Assembly (NCBI RefSeq): GCF_002355215.1 | Contig: NZ_AP014612.1 | Span: 1,736,001 to 1,800,000 of the forward strand | Length of the DNA: 64,000 nucleotides | Reading direction: 5' to 3' | DNA from: Streptococcus troglodytae | GTDB taxonomy: Bacteria > Bacillota > Bacilli > Lactobacillales > Streptococcaceae | Shown: in pieces, positions 7,824 through 16,700 of the stretch | How the letters are laid out: each line of letters begins with the position of its first letter | Position numbering within the stretch: the first letter of the stretch is position 1 | Notes under the pieces: generated by a model | What the model was told of the DNA's origin: nothing | Seen by the model: only the letters and a program-made list of their open reading frames with translations | Databases searched by the model: none | Translations under genes and position numbers: made by a program

Positions 7824-7884
7824 ATTATAAAGGATAAAAAAACAAAAGAAAGTGACATCAATGTCAGACGACATTAATGTCACT
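7824..7884 (-). promoter_or_regulatory. operon promoter with double palindromic operator
   Basis: On the minus strand a TATAAT -10 box lies at 7829-7824. The -35 is weak and abuts an unusual operator at 7851-7884. AGTGACATCAATGTC and GACATTAATGTCACT form a 15-bp inverted repeat (14/15) around AGAC, and each arm is itself a small palindrome (TGACATcaATGTCA and GACATtaATGTC). Two dyads side by side suggest cooperative binding of a dimeric regulator. No TetR, PadR or MarR gene is visible beside it. The regulator may be elsewhere or lost through the adjacent IS. Confidence 0.6.
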
Positions 7885-8041
7885 ATAGAAAATTTATAGA
7901 TAGTGTTTCAATTCTCTGATGAATCTTTTCATTAAAGAAACAACAAAACTTGTTAAAGTCTGAAGCACCAAAAAGGTGCTGTAAAAATGGAGCTAAATTA
8001 AAATCTAATAAAAGATATCGTCATTTTTAGTTGATAATATA

Positions 8042-8091
8042 GGTTTCACATTACTAACAAAGATAGATCCCAGTATAATAATTTTCCTTTA
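8042..8091. repeat. left copy of direct repeat with degenerate IS end
   Basis: AGATCCCAGTATAATAATTT and seven more bases at 8065-8091 recur exactly at 9202-9228. Just before the left copy, GGTTTCACAT at 8042-8051 resembles the right IS terminus GGTCTCACAT at 9177-9186. This suggests that the segment 'IS right end plus flank' was duplicated, with the left copy having drifted. Confidence 0.7.
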
Positions 8092-8108
8092 TGAACATTT
8101 GTCAATGA

Positions 8109-9185
8109 TGTGAGACCAAAAAGATAAAACCTGACTAGCTTTTTGCTATCCTATCAGGAGCTAGCTCCTGATAGGACTTTTCGCATGTCGATAGGAGATT
8201 TCCAGCCCAGAGTCTGCATGGGTAGTCTGTTTGAAGTGTAGAGGTAGCGTTTCATCTGTTTGATGAGGTCGTCATAAGAATAAAATTGTAAGTGCTGGTA
8301 GAATCGTCTATTGTCGTTTCTGTGGCTTCGTTCAACCTTACCGTTGTGTCTGGGAGTTCTAGGTCGGATGAGTTTGTGTTCAATGCTTAGTTCACGACAG
8401 AGAATATCCAGAGGGTGAACGTGTTTATTTTCCTTGAAATGGGTAAACTCGAAGCCATTGTCCGTTTGTATGATTTTCGGCTTGTAGCCAAAGTGTCGGA
8501 TGGCCATTTTGACAAATTGGATGGTGGAATGAGAAGATTGTTCCTTGAAAGGGAAGATGAAGCGTTCTCGACTGGCCTCGTCAATGATGGTGTATTGGTA
8601 GAATTTATCAGGCATTGCCCCAGTATAGCAGTCTTTTGGCACGTATTTGACAGCCATCTGCCACTTGATACCGAGTTTTGTTGGTGTATCGTAAGGCTTT
8701 GGAATATAGGGTTTGGTCTTTGCTTTAGCAGGTTTGAAGAAGTCTAGTTTTCTCAAGATCCGAAAGAGTGAGCAGGGATGCCTGTCATAGCCCTTATTTA
8801 ATTTGAGCTTGTAGAAGATTTCAATGAGAGTGGCATGGGGGTTTCTTCGAATACAGTTTTTTATCCAGGCTATTTCTTGTTCTGTATGAGCCTTGGGATG
8901 GGGTGTCAGAGGTCTGTGAGATTTGTCTTGAAGAGAGGCTTTGGTTCCGTCAAATCGTTTGTTCCACCTCATAAGGGAAGCTTTAGAGACCTTATAGCGT
9001 CGGCAGATGAAAGCAACAGAAGCGCCACCACGATAGGTTTTGACAGCATGGTAGCGAGTATCAAGGGTGTGTGGCAAATAACGAAGGGGTTGTGGTATAC
9101 TAGTCATGAGAAGATTCCTTTTTGATGAGTGGGTGGTACTCTTATCATATCAAGGTTTCTTCTTTTTTGGGAGCTAGGTCTCACA
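8109..9185 (-). mobile_element. IS481-like insertion sequence, 1077 bp
   Basis: The ends TGTGAGACC (8109-8117) and GGTCTCACA (9177-9185) are perfect 9-bp inverted repeats bracketing a single transposase gene on the minus strand. No convincing target-site duplication directly abuts the ends. It separates the peptide operon from rpoY-rnjA and may have removed upstream sequence of the operon. Family assignment comes from the one-ORF layout with an N-terminal HTH and rve-type DDE domain. Confidence 0.78.
8154..9107 (-). CDS. IS481-family-like transposase, probably catalytically impaired
   Basis: 317 residues. The N-terminal HTH (about 12-55) is followed by a DDE integrase core. The second Asp (about 216 in TDNGFEF) and Glu (about 259 in HNGKVERSH) are present. 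Where the first catalytic Asp is expected, in the WQxDVKYVP context, this copy reads WQMAVKYVP with Ala at about 152. A single base change (GAT to GCT) would explain it. The reading frame is otherwise full length, so the copy looks recent but may be unable to transpose unless helped in trans. Confidence 0.82.
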   Translation of the reverse strand: MTSIPQPLRYLPHTLDTRYHAVKTYRGGASVAFICRRYKVSKASLMRWNKRFDGTKASLQDKSHRPLTPHPKAHTEQEIAWIKNCIRRNPHATLIEIFYKLKLNKGYDRHPCSLFRILRKLDFFKPAKAKTKPYIPKPYDTPTKLGIKWQMAVKYVPKDCYTGAMPDKFYQYTIIDEASRERFIFPFKEQSSHSTIQFVKMAIRHFGYKPKIIQTDNGFEFTHFKENKHVHPLDILCRELSIEHKLIRPRTPRHNGKVERSHRNDNRRFYQHLQFYSYDDLIKQMKRYLYTSNRLPMQTLGWKSPIDMRKVLSGASS

Positions 9186-9201
9186 TCTATTGTAAGGCTA
9201 C

Positions 9202-9228
9202 AGATCCCAGTATAATAATTTTCCTTTA
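9202..9228. repeat. right copy of the IS-flanking direct repeat
   Basis: This is an exact 27-bp match to 8065-8091, beginning 16 nt outside the right IS end. It lies directly upstream of the rpoY promoter. Confidence 0.75.
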
Positions 9229-9233
9229 ATGCT

Positions 9234-9262
9234 TTTACTAACTCCTTAAATTATGGTATAAT
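9234..9262 (+). promoter_or_regulatory. promoter of rpoY-rnjA
   Basis: TTTACT (9234-9239) and TATAAT (9257-9262) are separated by 17 bp. The transcript would have a leader of about 120 nt before rpoY. Confidence 0.55.
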
Positions 9263-9391
9263 TTGGGTAATCGTAACAATCAAGATTAAATCTATTACTC
9301 GTAAAAATTTTATAAGTTTTTGTCAAATGTAGTTATATTTGACTGATTTTTTGTAGTTTGGATTAATCATGACATGACAGAAAGGAACACT

Positions 9392-9622
9392 ATGATTTAC
9401 AAAGTTTTCTATCAAGAAACTAAAGACAGCAGTCCACGCCGCGAACAAACCAAAACTTTATACCTCGATATTGATGCTCAAACCGAACTGGACGGACGTA
9501 TTCAAGCTCGTCAATTAGTTGAAGAAAAAACGGCTTATAATATTGAATTAATAGAACTTCTTTCAGATAAACACTTGGAGTATGAAAAAGAAACAGGTGC
9601 CTTTCAATTAACGGAGTTCTAA
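9392..9622 (+). CDS. rpoY: RNA polymerase epsilon subunit
   Basis: 76 residues from ATG 9392, preceded by AAAGGA. An ATG six codons upstream has no good signal. The sequence begins [20 protein letters not shown] and has the size and position of RpoY (DUF1447), a small accessory subunit of Firmicute RNA polymerase that binds near the beta-prime jaw. It is one base upstream of the RNase J gene, the normal neighbour in streptococci. Confidence 0.9.
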   Translation: MIYKVFYQETKDSSPRREQTKTLYLDIDAQTELDGRIQARQLVEEKTAYNIELIELLSDKHLEYEKETGAFQLTEF

Positions 9623-9623
9623 A

Positions 9624-11306
9624 ATGGCAAATATTAATTTAAAACCCGAAGAAGTTGGCGTTTATGCTATCGGCGGTCTAGGTGAGATTGGGAAAAATAC
9701 TTACGGCATTGAATACCAAGATGAGATTATCATTGTTGATGCAGGGATCAAATTCCCTGAAGACGATCTGCTCGGTATTGACTATGTTATTCCTGATTAT
9801 TCTTATATTGTTGACAATGTGGATCGTATAAAAGCTCTCATCATTACACATGGACACGAAGATCACATTGGTGGGATTCCATTTCTCTTAAAGCAAGCTA
9901 ATATTCCTATTTATGCAGGACCTCTGGCTCTAGCCCTAATCCGCGGTAAATTGGAAGAGCATGGTCTCTTGCGTGATGCTAAGATGTATGAAATTAATCA
10001 TAATACTGAGTTAACCTTTAAAAATCTTAGCGTCACTTTTTTCCGAACAACTCACTCAATTCCAGAGCCTCTAGGAATTGTCATTCATACTCCTCAAGGT
10101 AAAGTTGTCTGCACAGGTGACTTTAAATTTGACTGGACACCTGTTGGTGAGCCAGCAGACATCCACCGCATGGCCGCATTGGGTGAAGATGGCGTTCTTT
10201 GTCTCTTATCTGATTCAACCAATGCCGAAGTCCCAACCTTTACCAATTCTGAAAAAGTTGTTGGCCAGTCCATTATGAATATCATCGAAGGTATTCATGG
10301 ACGTATTATATTTGCATCCTTTGCTTCAAATATTTTTCGTTTACAACAGGCTGCAGAAGCTGCTGTCAAAACAGGCCGTAAAATTGCCGTCTTTGGACGT
10401 TCAATGGAAAAAGCTATTGTTAACGGTATTGAACTGGGTTATATAAAAGTACCCAAGGGCACTTTTATAGAGCCAAATGAAATCAAAGAATATCATGCCA
10501 GTGAAATCATGATAATGTGTACAGGCAGTCAAGGAGAGTCTATGGCGGCTCTTTCACGAATTGCCAATGGAACTCACAGACAAGTTCAGTTGCAGCCCGG
10601 TGATACTGTCATTTTCTCATCTAGCCCAATTCCTGGTAATACAACCAGTGTTAATAAGCTGATCAATACCATTCAAGAAGCGGGTGTAGAAGTCATCCAC
10701 GGTAAGGTCAATAATATTCACACATCAGGACACGGCGGACAACAAGAACAAAAATTGATGCTGCGCCTTATAAAACCTAAATTCTTCATGCCTGTTCATG
10801 GGGAATACCGCATGCAAAAGGTTCATGCCAGCTTAGCTATTGATACCGGTATCCCTAAAGACAATATCTTCATCATGGAAAATGGTGATGTCCTAGCTCT
10901 AACCAAAGATTCTGCGAGACGTGCCGGACATTTCAATGCGCAAGATATTTATGTTGACGGTAATGGTATTGGTGATATTGGTACAGCAGTTCTGCGCGAC
11001 CGACATGATCTTTCCGAAGATGGTGTTGTCTTAGCAGTAGCTACTGTTGATTTTAAAACCAAAATGATTTTAGCTGGCCCAGATATTCTCAGCCGCGGTT
11101 TCATTTATATGCGTGAATCTGGTGATCTCATTCGCAGCAGTCAACGCATTCTTTTCAATGCGATTCGTATTGCTCTAAAAAATAAAGAAGCCAGCATTCA
11201 ATCGGTCAATGGCGCTATTGTCAATGCACTACGTCCATTTTTATATGAAAAAACAGAACGCGAACCCATTATCATTCCTATGATATTAACACCAGATAAG
11301 TCTTAA
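9624..11306 (+). CDS. rnjA: ribonuclease J1
   Basis: 560 residues. The metallo-beta-lactamase motif HGHEDH (about 76-81) lies in the N-terminal half, followed by a beta-CASP domain and a C-terminal domain. Length matches RNase J1 (about 555-560). It acts in the cytoplasm as an endo- and 5'-3' exoribonuclease in mRNA turnover and rRNA processing. It is co-transcribed with rpoY, and a terminator follows 66 nt downstream. Confidence 0.95.
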   Translation: MANINLKPEEVGVYAIGGLGEIGKNTYGIEYQDEIIIVDAGIKFPEDDLLGIDYVIPDYSYIVDNVDRIKALIITHGHEDHIGGIPFLLKQANIPIYAGPLALALIRGKLEEHGLLRDAKMYEINHNTELTFKNLSVTFFRTTHSIPEPLGIVIHTPQGKVVCTGDFKFDWTPVGEPADIHRMAALGEDGVLCLLSDSTNAEVPTFTNSEKVVGQSIMNIIEGIHGRIIFASFASNIFRLQQAAEAAVKTGRKIAVFGRSMEKAIVNGIELGYIKVPKGTFIEPNEIKEYHASEIMIMCTGSQGESMAALSRIANGTHRQVQLQPGDTVIFSSSPIPGNTTSVNKLINTIQEAGVEVIHGKVNNIHTSGHGGQQEQKLMLRLIKPKFFMPVHGEYRMQKVHASLAIDTGIPKDNIFIMENGDVLALTKDSARRAGHFNAQDIYVDGNGIGDIGTAVLRDRHDLSEDGVVLAVATVDFKTKMILAGPDILSRGFIYMRESGDLIRSSQRILFNAIRIALKNKEASIQSVNGAIVNALRPFLYEKTEREPIIIPMILTPDKS

Positions 11307-11372
11307 ATCATAATTGCAAACAACTATTATTGAAAAGCTTGTCTAACAAAAACTACTCTTTGTCCAATCCTT

Positions 11373-11406
11373 AGCCAGTGCCTATAGACACTGGCTTTTG
11401 ATTTTG
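11373..11406 (+). terminator. terminator of rpoY-rnjA
   Basis: AGCCAGTG (11373-11380) pairs with CACTGGCT (11389-11396), followed by a T-rich tail. Confidence 0.75.
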
Positions 11407-11414
11407 TCTAAAAC

Positions 11415-11442
11415 AAAAAAGACAAGCCTCAAAAAGCTTGTC
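11415..11442 (-). terminator. terminator of the LysM-CHAP gene
   Basis: On the minus strand GACAAGC (11442-11436) and GCTTGTC (11427-11421) form a hairpin followed by TTTTTT (11420-11415). Confidence 0.8.
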
Positions 11443-11482
11443 ATCAATCTGATAAGAGAAAGTCTTCTCTAATTTTTTTATT

Positions 11483-12121
11483 TTAGTTAGGATATATATA
11501 ACTGACACTGCCTGGCGTTCCACTATTATTTGGATCAAACCAGCCACGATAGTTATCAACCCATTGTTGATCTTTATAATTGGATTCCAGCACTTGAACT
11601 TTACCATCTTCACCAACAGCTGTGACATAGGCAACATGTCCATAACCACCATCTGTCCAGCACATAATAGACCCTACTGCCGGAGTGTTACCGACAGTGT
11701 AACCTTGTGCAGAAGCACTAGAGGCCCAATCGCCGCCATTGCCCCACCAGTCGCCTGCCCAAGTTGCAACAGCTTTAACCCCCCAAGTACATTGACCAAC
11801 AGGGTAATTATTGGCATTTGCATCGTTCGTTTCGGTGGTAGCCTGCGCAGTGTCAGCTGATGCTGCTGCCTGACTATCATCAGGTGCTGCCGAACCATTA
11901 ACAGTCAAAGTCTGACCCGGCAAAATCAGACTCGTAATATCTTTTCCATTCATAGAAGCTAATTCATAAGCATCCATATGATATCGTTGAGCAACACTGA
12001 AAAAAGAATCTCCTTCTTGAAGGGTATAAGTGTCTGCATCAGCCATCTTATTTCCTAAAACAACTGTTGCTGCCGTAGCCGCAACAGTAAACGCAGCTTT
12101 TTCCAAAAATTGTTTTTTCAT
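11483..12121 (-). CDS. secreted LysM-CHAP cell-wall amidase/endopeptidase
   Basis: 212 residues with an N-terminal hydrophobic signal region (about 9-29). One LysM domain (about 31-75) binds peptidoglycan, then comes an Ala/Thr/Gln-rich linker and a C-terminal CHAP domain. The catalytic Cys111 in GQCTWG and His162 in GYGHVAYV are present. It probably cleaves peptide bonds of the wall during growth or division. It is monocistronic, with its own terminator. I searched for a VicR/WalR box upstream and found none convincing. Confidence 0.88.
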   Translation of the reverse strand: MKKQFLEKAAFTVAATAATVVLGNKMADADTYTLQEGDSFFSVAQRYHMDAYELASMNGKDITSLILPGQTLTVNGSAAPDDSQAAASADTAQATTETNDANANNYPVGQCTWGVKAVATWAGDWWGNGGDWASSASAQGYTVGNTPAVGSIMCWTDGGYGHVAYVTAVGEDGKVQVLESNYKDQQWVDNYRGWFDPNNSGTPGSVSYIYPN

Positions 12122-12230
12122 AACGATTATTCTTAACTTCTCCTTTTAGTAATAGTAACATCATACCGAATTATTATTTCAACTTTTTTAAGAAAAAGAA
12201 GTTTTTCTATTACTAATTGATAACAAAGAA

Positions 12231-12255
12231 GAGGCTGGGACGAAAGTCCTGCCTC
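12231..12255 (-). terminator. terminator after gltD
   Basis: GAGGCTGGGA and its partner in TCCTGCCTC form a long hairpin, 14 nt past the gltD stop. T/A-rich flanks on both sides make it potentially bidirectional. The 'gaggctgggac' core resembles a terminator-like sequence that recurs in streptococcal genomes. Confidence 0.6.
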
Positions 12256-12268
12256 TTTTGTTCTACTC

Positions 12269-13705
12269 TCACTCTGTAACCATCATTCTGAGGTTTTGAT
12301 CAATTTTTTCTGCTGTTTTGCGTCCTTCTCGAATTCCCCAAATAACGAGACTAGGACCACGGCGTGCATCACCTGCAACAAAAACCTTTTCGTTGCGGGT
12401 TGAATAATCATCATAGACACATTCTACTTGGAATTGGTCAAAGAGAGCTTTTTCAGCACCTGTGAAGCCCATAGCAAGAAGAACAAGATCTGCCTTAATT
12501 ATCTCTTCTGTTCCTTCAATGGCTTTGAAACCAGGTCCAACCTTAATTGTCTTTGCTGCAGTCACTTGACCATTTTCACCAAGAAATTCTACTGTTGACG
12601 TGATATAGTCCGTCAAATCAATCTGTTGAACAAAATTGGCTTCTTCCTGCCCATAGCCTGTACGATTGATCATGGGATATTGTGGCCATGGATTTGTTGG
12701 CAGGCGCTTTTCAGGCAGTTGTGGCGTAATTTCTAATTGTTTAACACTAGCAGCTCCCAAACGAACAGCCGTACCGATACAGTCATTTCCAGTATCGCCA
12801 CCGCCAATAACTAAGACATGTTTTCCTTCAAGCGAATGCGGTAATTCATGTGTATCACTGTCCAAAAGATTTTTAGTCGTTTCTGTTAAGAAATCAACAG
12901 CAAATCGAATGCCTTTTAAGTCACGTCCTGAAACATCCAAGTCACGAGGGACACTGGCACCAGTTGCTAAGATTACACGGTCAAACTTTTCTAATAATTC
13001 TTCTGCTGTGATATCACGACCAATTTCTGTATTGGCAACAAAATTAATACCAATGGAAGCCATCGTATCAATACGGCGTTGCACAATTTTCTTATCCAAT
13101 TTCATATTGGGAATACCATACATGAGCAAACCACCAAAGCGATCAGAACGCTCAAACACAGTCACACTATGACCCAACTGGTTAAGACGCCAAGCAGCTG
13201 ATAGACCAGCAGGACCTGAACCTACGACAGCCACTTTAAAACCTGTACGCTCAATCGGGCGACCAGAATCAGCTACCCAACCTTCTTCAAATGCATTATC
13301 AATAATAAAACGTTCATTATCATGAATGGTAACACCTGAACCATTTAGACCTTCTGTACAGGCCTTTTCACAAGGTGCTGGGCAAACACGACCTGTCATT
13401 TCTGGTAAAGGGTTGGTCCGTACCAAGCGCTCAAAAGCACGTCTGAAATCACCTTTATAAATCAAATCATTCCATTCAGGAATTAAATTGTCATTGGGAC
13501 AACCTGAAACAGCGCGACCGCCACCATAAAATGTTCCCTCATGACAGAAAGGGATCCCACAATTCATACAGCGAGCAGCTTGCTTTTGACGTTCCTCAAC
13601 TGATAAAGTTGTCTGCAATTCTTCAAAATCTTTGATACGCTCACTAACAGAACGATAAGGATTATCCTTGCGTTCATACTTTAAAAATCCAAACGGATCT
13701 GCCAT
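12269..13705 (-). CDS. gltD: glutamate synthase (NADPH) small subunit
   Basis: 478 residues. An N-terminal Cys-rich domain (CMNCGIPFC near 46-54 and CPAPCEKAC near 105-115) ligates [4Fe-4S] clusters. It is followed by FAD (VVGSGPAGLSAA) and NADPH (VIGGGDTGND) nucleotide-binding motifs. It passes electrons from NADPH to the large subunit for glutamate formation. The start lies one base after the gltB stop, so the two are translationally coupled. Confidence 0.95.
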   Translation of the reverse strand: MADPFGFLKYERKDNPYRSVSERIKDFEELQTTLSVEERQKQAARCMNCGIPFCHEGTFYGGGRAVSGCPNDNLIPEWNDLIYKGDFRRAFERLVRTNPLPEMTGRVCPAPCEKACTEGLNGSGVTIHDNERFIIDNAFEEGWVADSGRPIERTGFKVAVVGSGPAGLSAAWRLNQLGHSVTVFERSDRFGGLLMYGIPNMKLDKKIVQRRIDTMASIGINFVANTEIGRDITAEELLEKFDRVILATGASVPRDLDVSGRDLKGIRFAVDFLTETTKNLLDSDTHELPHSLEGKHVLVIGGGDTGNDCIGTAVRLGAASVKQLEITPQLPEKRLPTNPWPQYPMINRTGYGQEEANFVQQIDLTDYITSTVEFLGENGQVTAAKTIKVGPGFKAIEGTEEIIKADLVLLAMGFTGAEKALFDQFQVECVYDDYSTRNEKVFVAGDARRGPSLVIWGIREGRKTAEKIDQNLRMMVTE

Positions 13706-13706
13706 C

Positions 13707-16700
13707 TCATTTCCCTCCTGTTACACTAGCCAACAAAGCTTGCCGCTCTTGCGCTGTGGCATCGCCGCCAGTTGCTACTTCAAATGTATGTAATTCGAGT
13801 TCATCACCACTCATGCCTTTTTGACTAAGAGCATATTCAATATTATTAATTTCATGGAAATCACTTGGATAAACTTTGATGAATCTTTTCACCTCTTCAT
13901 CCCAATTAGCCAAAAGACGTTTGGCCTTAACACTTCCTGTATATTCATAGTGCTTTTCAATCATGTCTTTTAAGATGTCATCACCACGCGTTTCACCAAT
14001 CTGATAAAGATCTACCATCTCCATATTGACTTTTTGAGCAAAATCACCATGAACATCGTAAACATAGGCCACACCGCCACTCATACCAGCAGCAAAGTTG
14101 CGTCCTGTCGTTCCAAGAATGACAGCTACACCACCAGTCATATACTCACACCCGTGGGCACCAACACCTTCAACAACGACTTTTGCTCCTGAATTACGAA
14201 CACAGAAACGCTCACCAGCACGACCTGCAAAATAAGCTTCACCTTTGACAGCACCAAAGAGAGAGACATTACCAACAATTGGTGAATTTTCAACGTCGTA
14301 AGCTGCGTCGTGCGGTGGTTTGACAATTAAACGTCCACCTGACATAGATTTGGCAATATAGTCATTAGCCTCACCAACCAAGGTATACTCTAAGCCTTGT
14401 GTAAGGTAGCTCGCAAAACTTTGTCCTGCAATGCCAGTATAATGATATTTAATCAAGCCTTCTTTAACAGTGTCATTGCCATAACGTTCTGCCATCCAAC
14501 CAGCCATGCGGCTTCCTACTGAACGGTCCACATTATTGATGGTATTTTCAATAGTAACACTAATGCCTTTTTCAATAGCTGCTGCTGCAAAACCATCCAG
14601 TTCTTTCCATTGACGTTCTTCAGTAAAAGGATCTTCATTTTTCCGATCAATTGGGAAACTATTCCCAATAACTCTTGAAAAATCAAGAGCCTTTGCTTTA
14701 CCTTGTGCAACAAATCTCGATTGCAAGACTTCTGCATGACCAACCATCTCATCAACAGAGCGAAAACCTAATTCAGCCATGTATTCACGCAACTCTTCTG
14801 CTAAGAAAGTCATCATATTAATCACATGTTCTGGCTTGCCTGAGAAGTTTTTGCGTAATTCAGGATTTTGTGTTGCGACGCCGACAGGACAAGTATTGAG
14901 TGAACAAACACGCATCATAACGCATCCAACCGAAATCAAGGCTAGACTGGCAAATGAATATTCTTCTGCACCCAATAAAGTAGCAATAGCAATATCGCGA
15001 CCCGTCATTAATTTTCCATCTGTTTCTAAAGTCATACGTTGACGAAGACGATTCATGGATAAAGTTTGGTGAGCTTCAGCCAAGCCCATTTCCCATGGAA
15101 GTCCCGCATCACGAACAGAATTACGAGGAGAGGCACCTGTACCACCATCATAACCTGAAATAACCACCTTATCCGCACCAGCTTTCACACAGCCAGTAGC
15201 AATAGTACCGACACCTGTACTTGACACTAATTTGACATTGATTTTAGCATAAGGATTGATGGCCTTCAAATCATAAATTAATTGTGCCAAATCTTCAATG
15301 GAATAAATATCATGATGAGGCGGTGGTGAAATCAAGCGCACACCTGGAGTTGCTCCACGAATTTCAGCAATCCAAGGAAAGACTTTTTGACCGGGAAGCT
15401 GTCCGCCTTCGCCAGGCTTAGCTCCTTGCGCTAATTTGATCTGCAGTTCTTCTGCAGACATGAGATATTCTGCATTAACACCAAACCGTCCAGAAGCAAC
15501 TTGTTTAATTGTAGAATTAATATTGCGACCATCAGTTTGCGGTTTGAAGCGTCTACGATTTTCACCGCCTTCACCAGAATTTGATTTAGCTCCGATAGCA
15601 TTCATAGCTTGAGCAATGGTTTCATGTGCCTCCTTAGAAAGAGAGCCAAAACTCATGGCACCAACCTTAAAACGCTTAACAATTTCCTTAGCTGGCTCAA
15701 CTTCTGCTAAATCAACTTTTGGTCGTTTAGAATGAAATTCCCAGAGAGAACGCAGTGTTGTCGGCTGTTTTAAGGCTTCGTTATCTAGTTCAGTTGAATA
15801 TTGTTTAAAAAGACCATAATCACCGCGCCGAATAGCCTGCTGAAAATTGTAGATAGAACGTGGATTAAAGAGATGATACTCTCCATCTGTCTTATACTGA
15901 TAAGAACCACCAGAAGGCAAGAAATCGTTGGCTCTTGGTCCAAAGGCGAAATCAACGCGTTCTAGGTATTCTTTTTCGATTTGATTCAGACTCAAACCTT
16001 CAATACGCGTAGCTGTTCCTCTAAAGTATTGGTTAACAACATCAGCAGAAAGGCCGATTGCCTCAAAAAGCTGAGCACCTTTATAACCGAGTACCGTTGA
16101 AATTCCCATACGACTCATGACTTTAACAATGCCTTTTTCGGCAGCCTTACGGTATTTTTCAAAAGAGTCACTGGTCTTCTCAAGGGCTTTTAGAGTTGCA
16201 TAAGCCCCATAAGGATGAATAGCTGTTGCGCCAAAACCAACCAAGGTTGCAAAATGATGAACTTCAAAAGCTTCTGCCGTATCAACAACAATTGAAAATT
16301 GACTCGCTCTTCCTTTGACAACCATGTAATTATTCAAACCGGAAACTGCCAACAAAATAGGAATAGCTATACGACCTTTAGTGACACCTCGGTCTGACAA
16401 GATGATAATCTTACTGCCCTGATTGACTGCTTCGTCAGCTTTTTTGAAAAGATCTTCCAAAGCATATTGCAGGCGATTATTGTCAGAATCTCCTAAGTCA
16501 TAAACAGTGGATAAAGTCGTCGTCTTGTAACGTTCATCTGTTAAATTGGCTAATTTTGCAAAATCTTGACTAGAAAGGACGGGACTGTCAACCCGAACCT
16601 TGACACAATTATCAGCACTATCTTGACGAATATCGCCATCGCCACCTAAAAAGACTGTGGTTGACACCACTAATTGCTCACGAATGGCATCAATAGGAGG

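Noticed and set aside
7964..7980. Hairpin AGCACC/GGTGCT upstream of the RiPP operon
   Set aside because: No T-run on either strand, so it is not a convincing terminator.
8415..9125. Plus-strand ORFs opposite the transposase
   Set aside because: No start signals, and both lie inside the IS transposase in antisense.
12122..12180. VicR/WalR box before the LysM-CHAP gene
   Set aside because: TGTTAC is followed by a second half with only three or four matches. Too weak.
12666..13172. 168-codon plus-strand ORF opposite gltD
   Set aside because: No ribosome binding site, and the composition mirrors the antisense of a conserved gene. It is a shadow frame.
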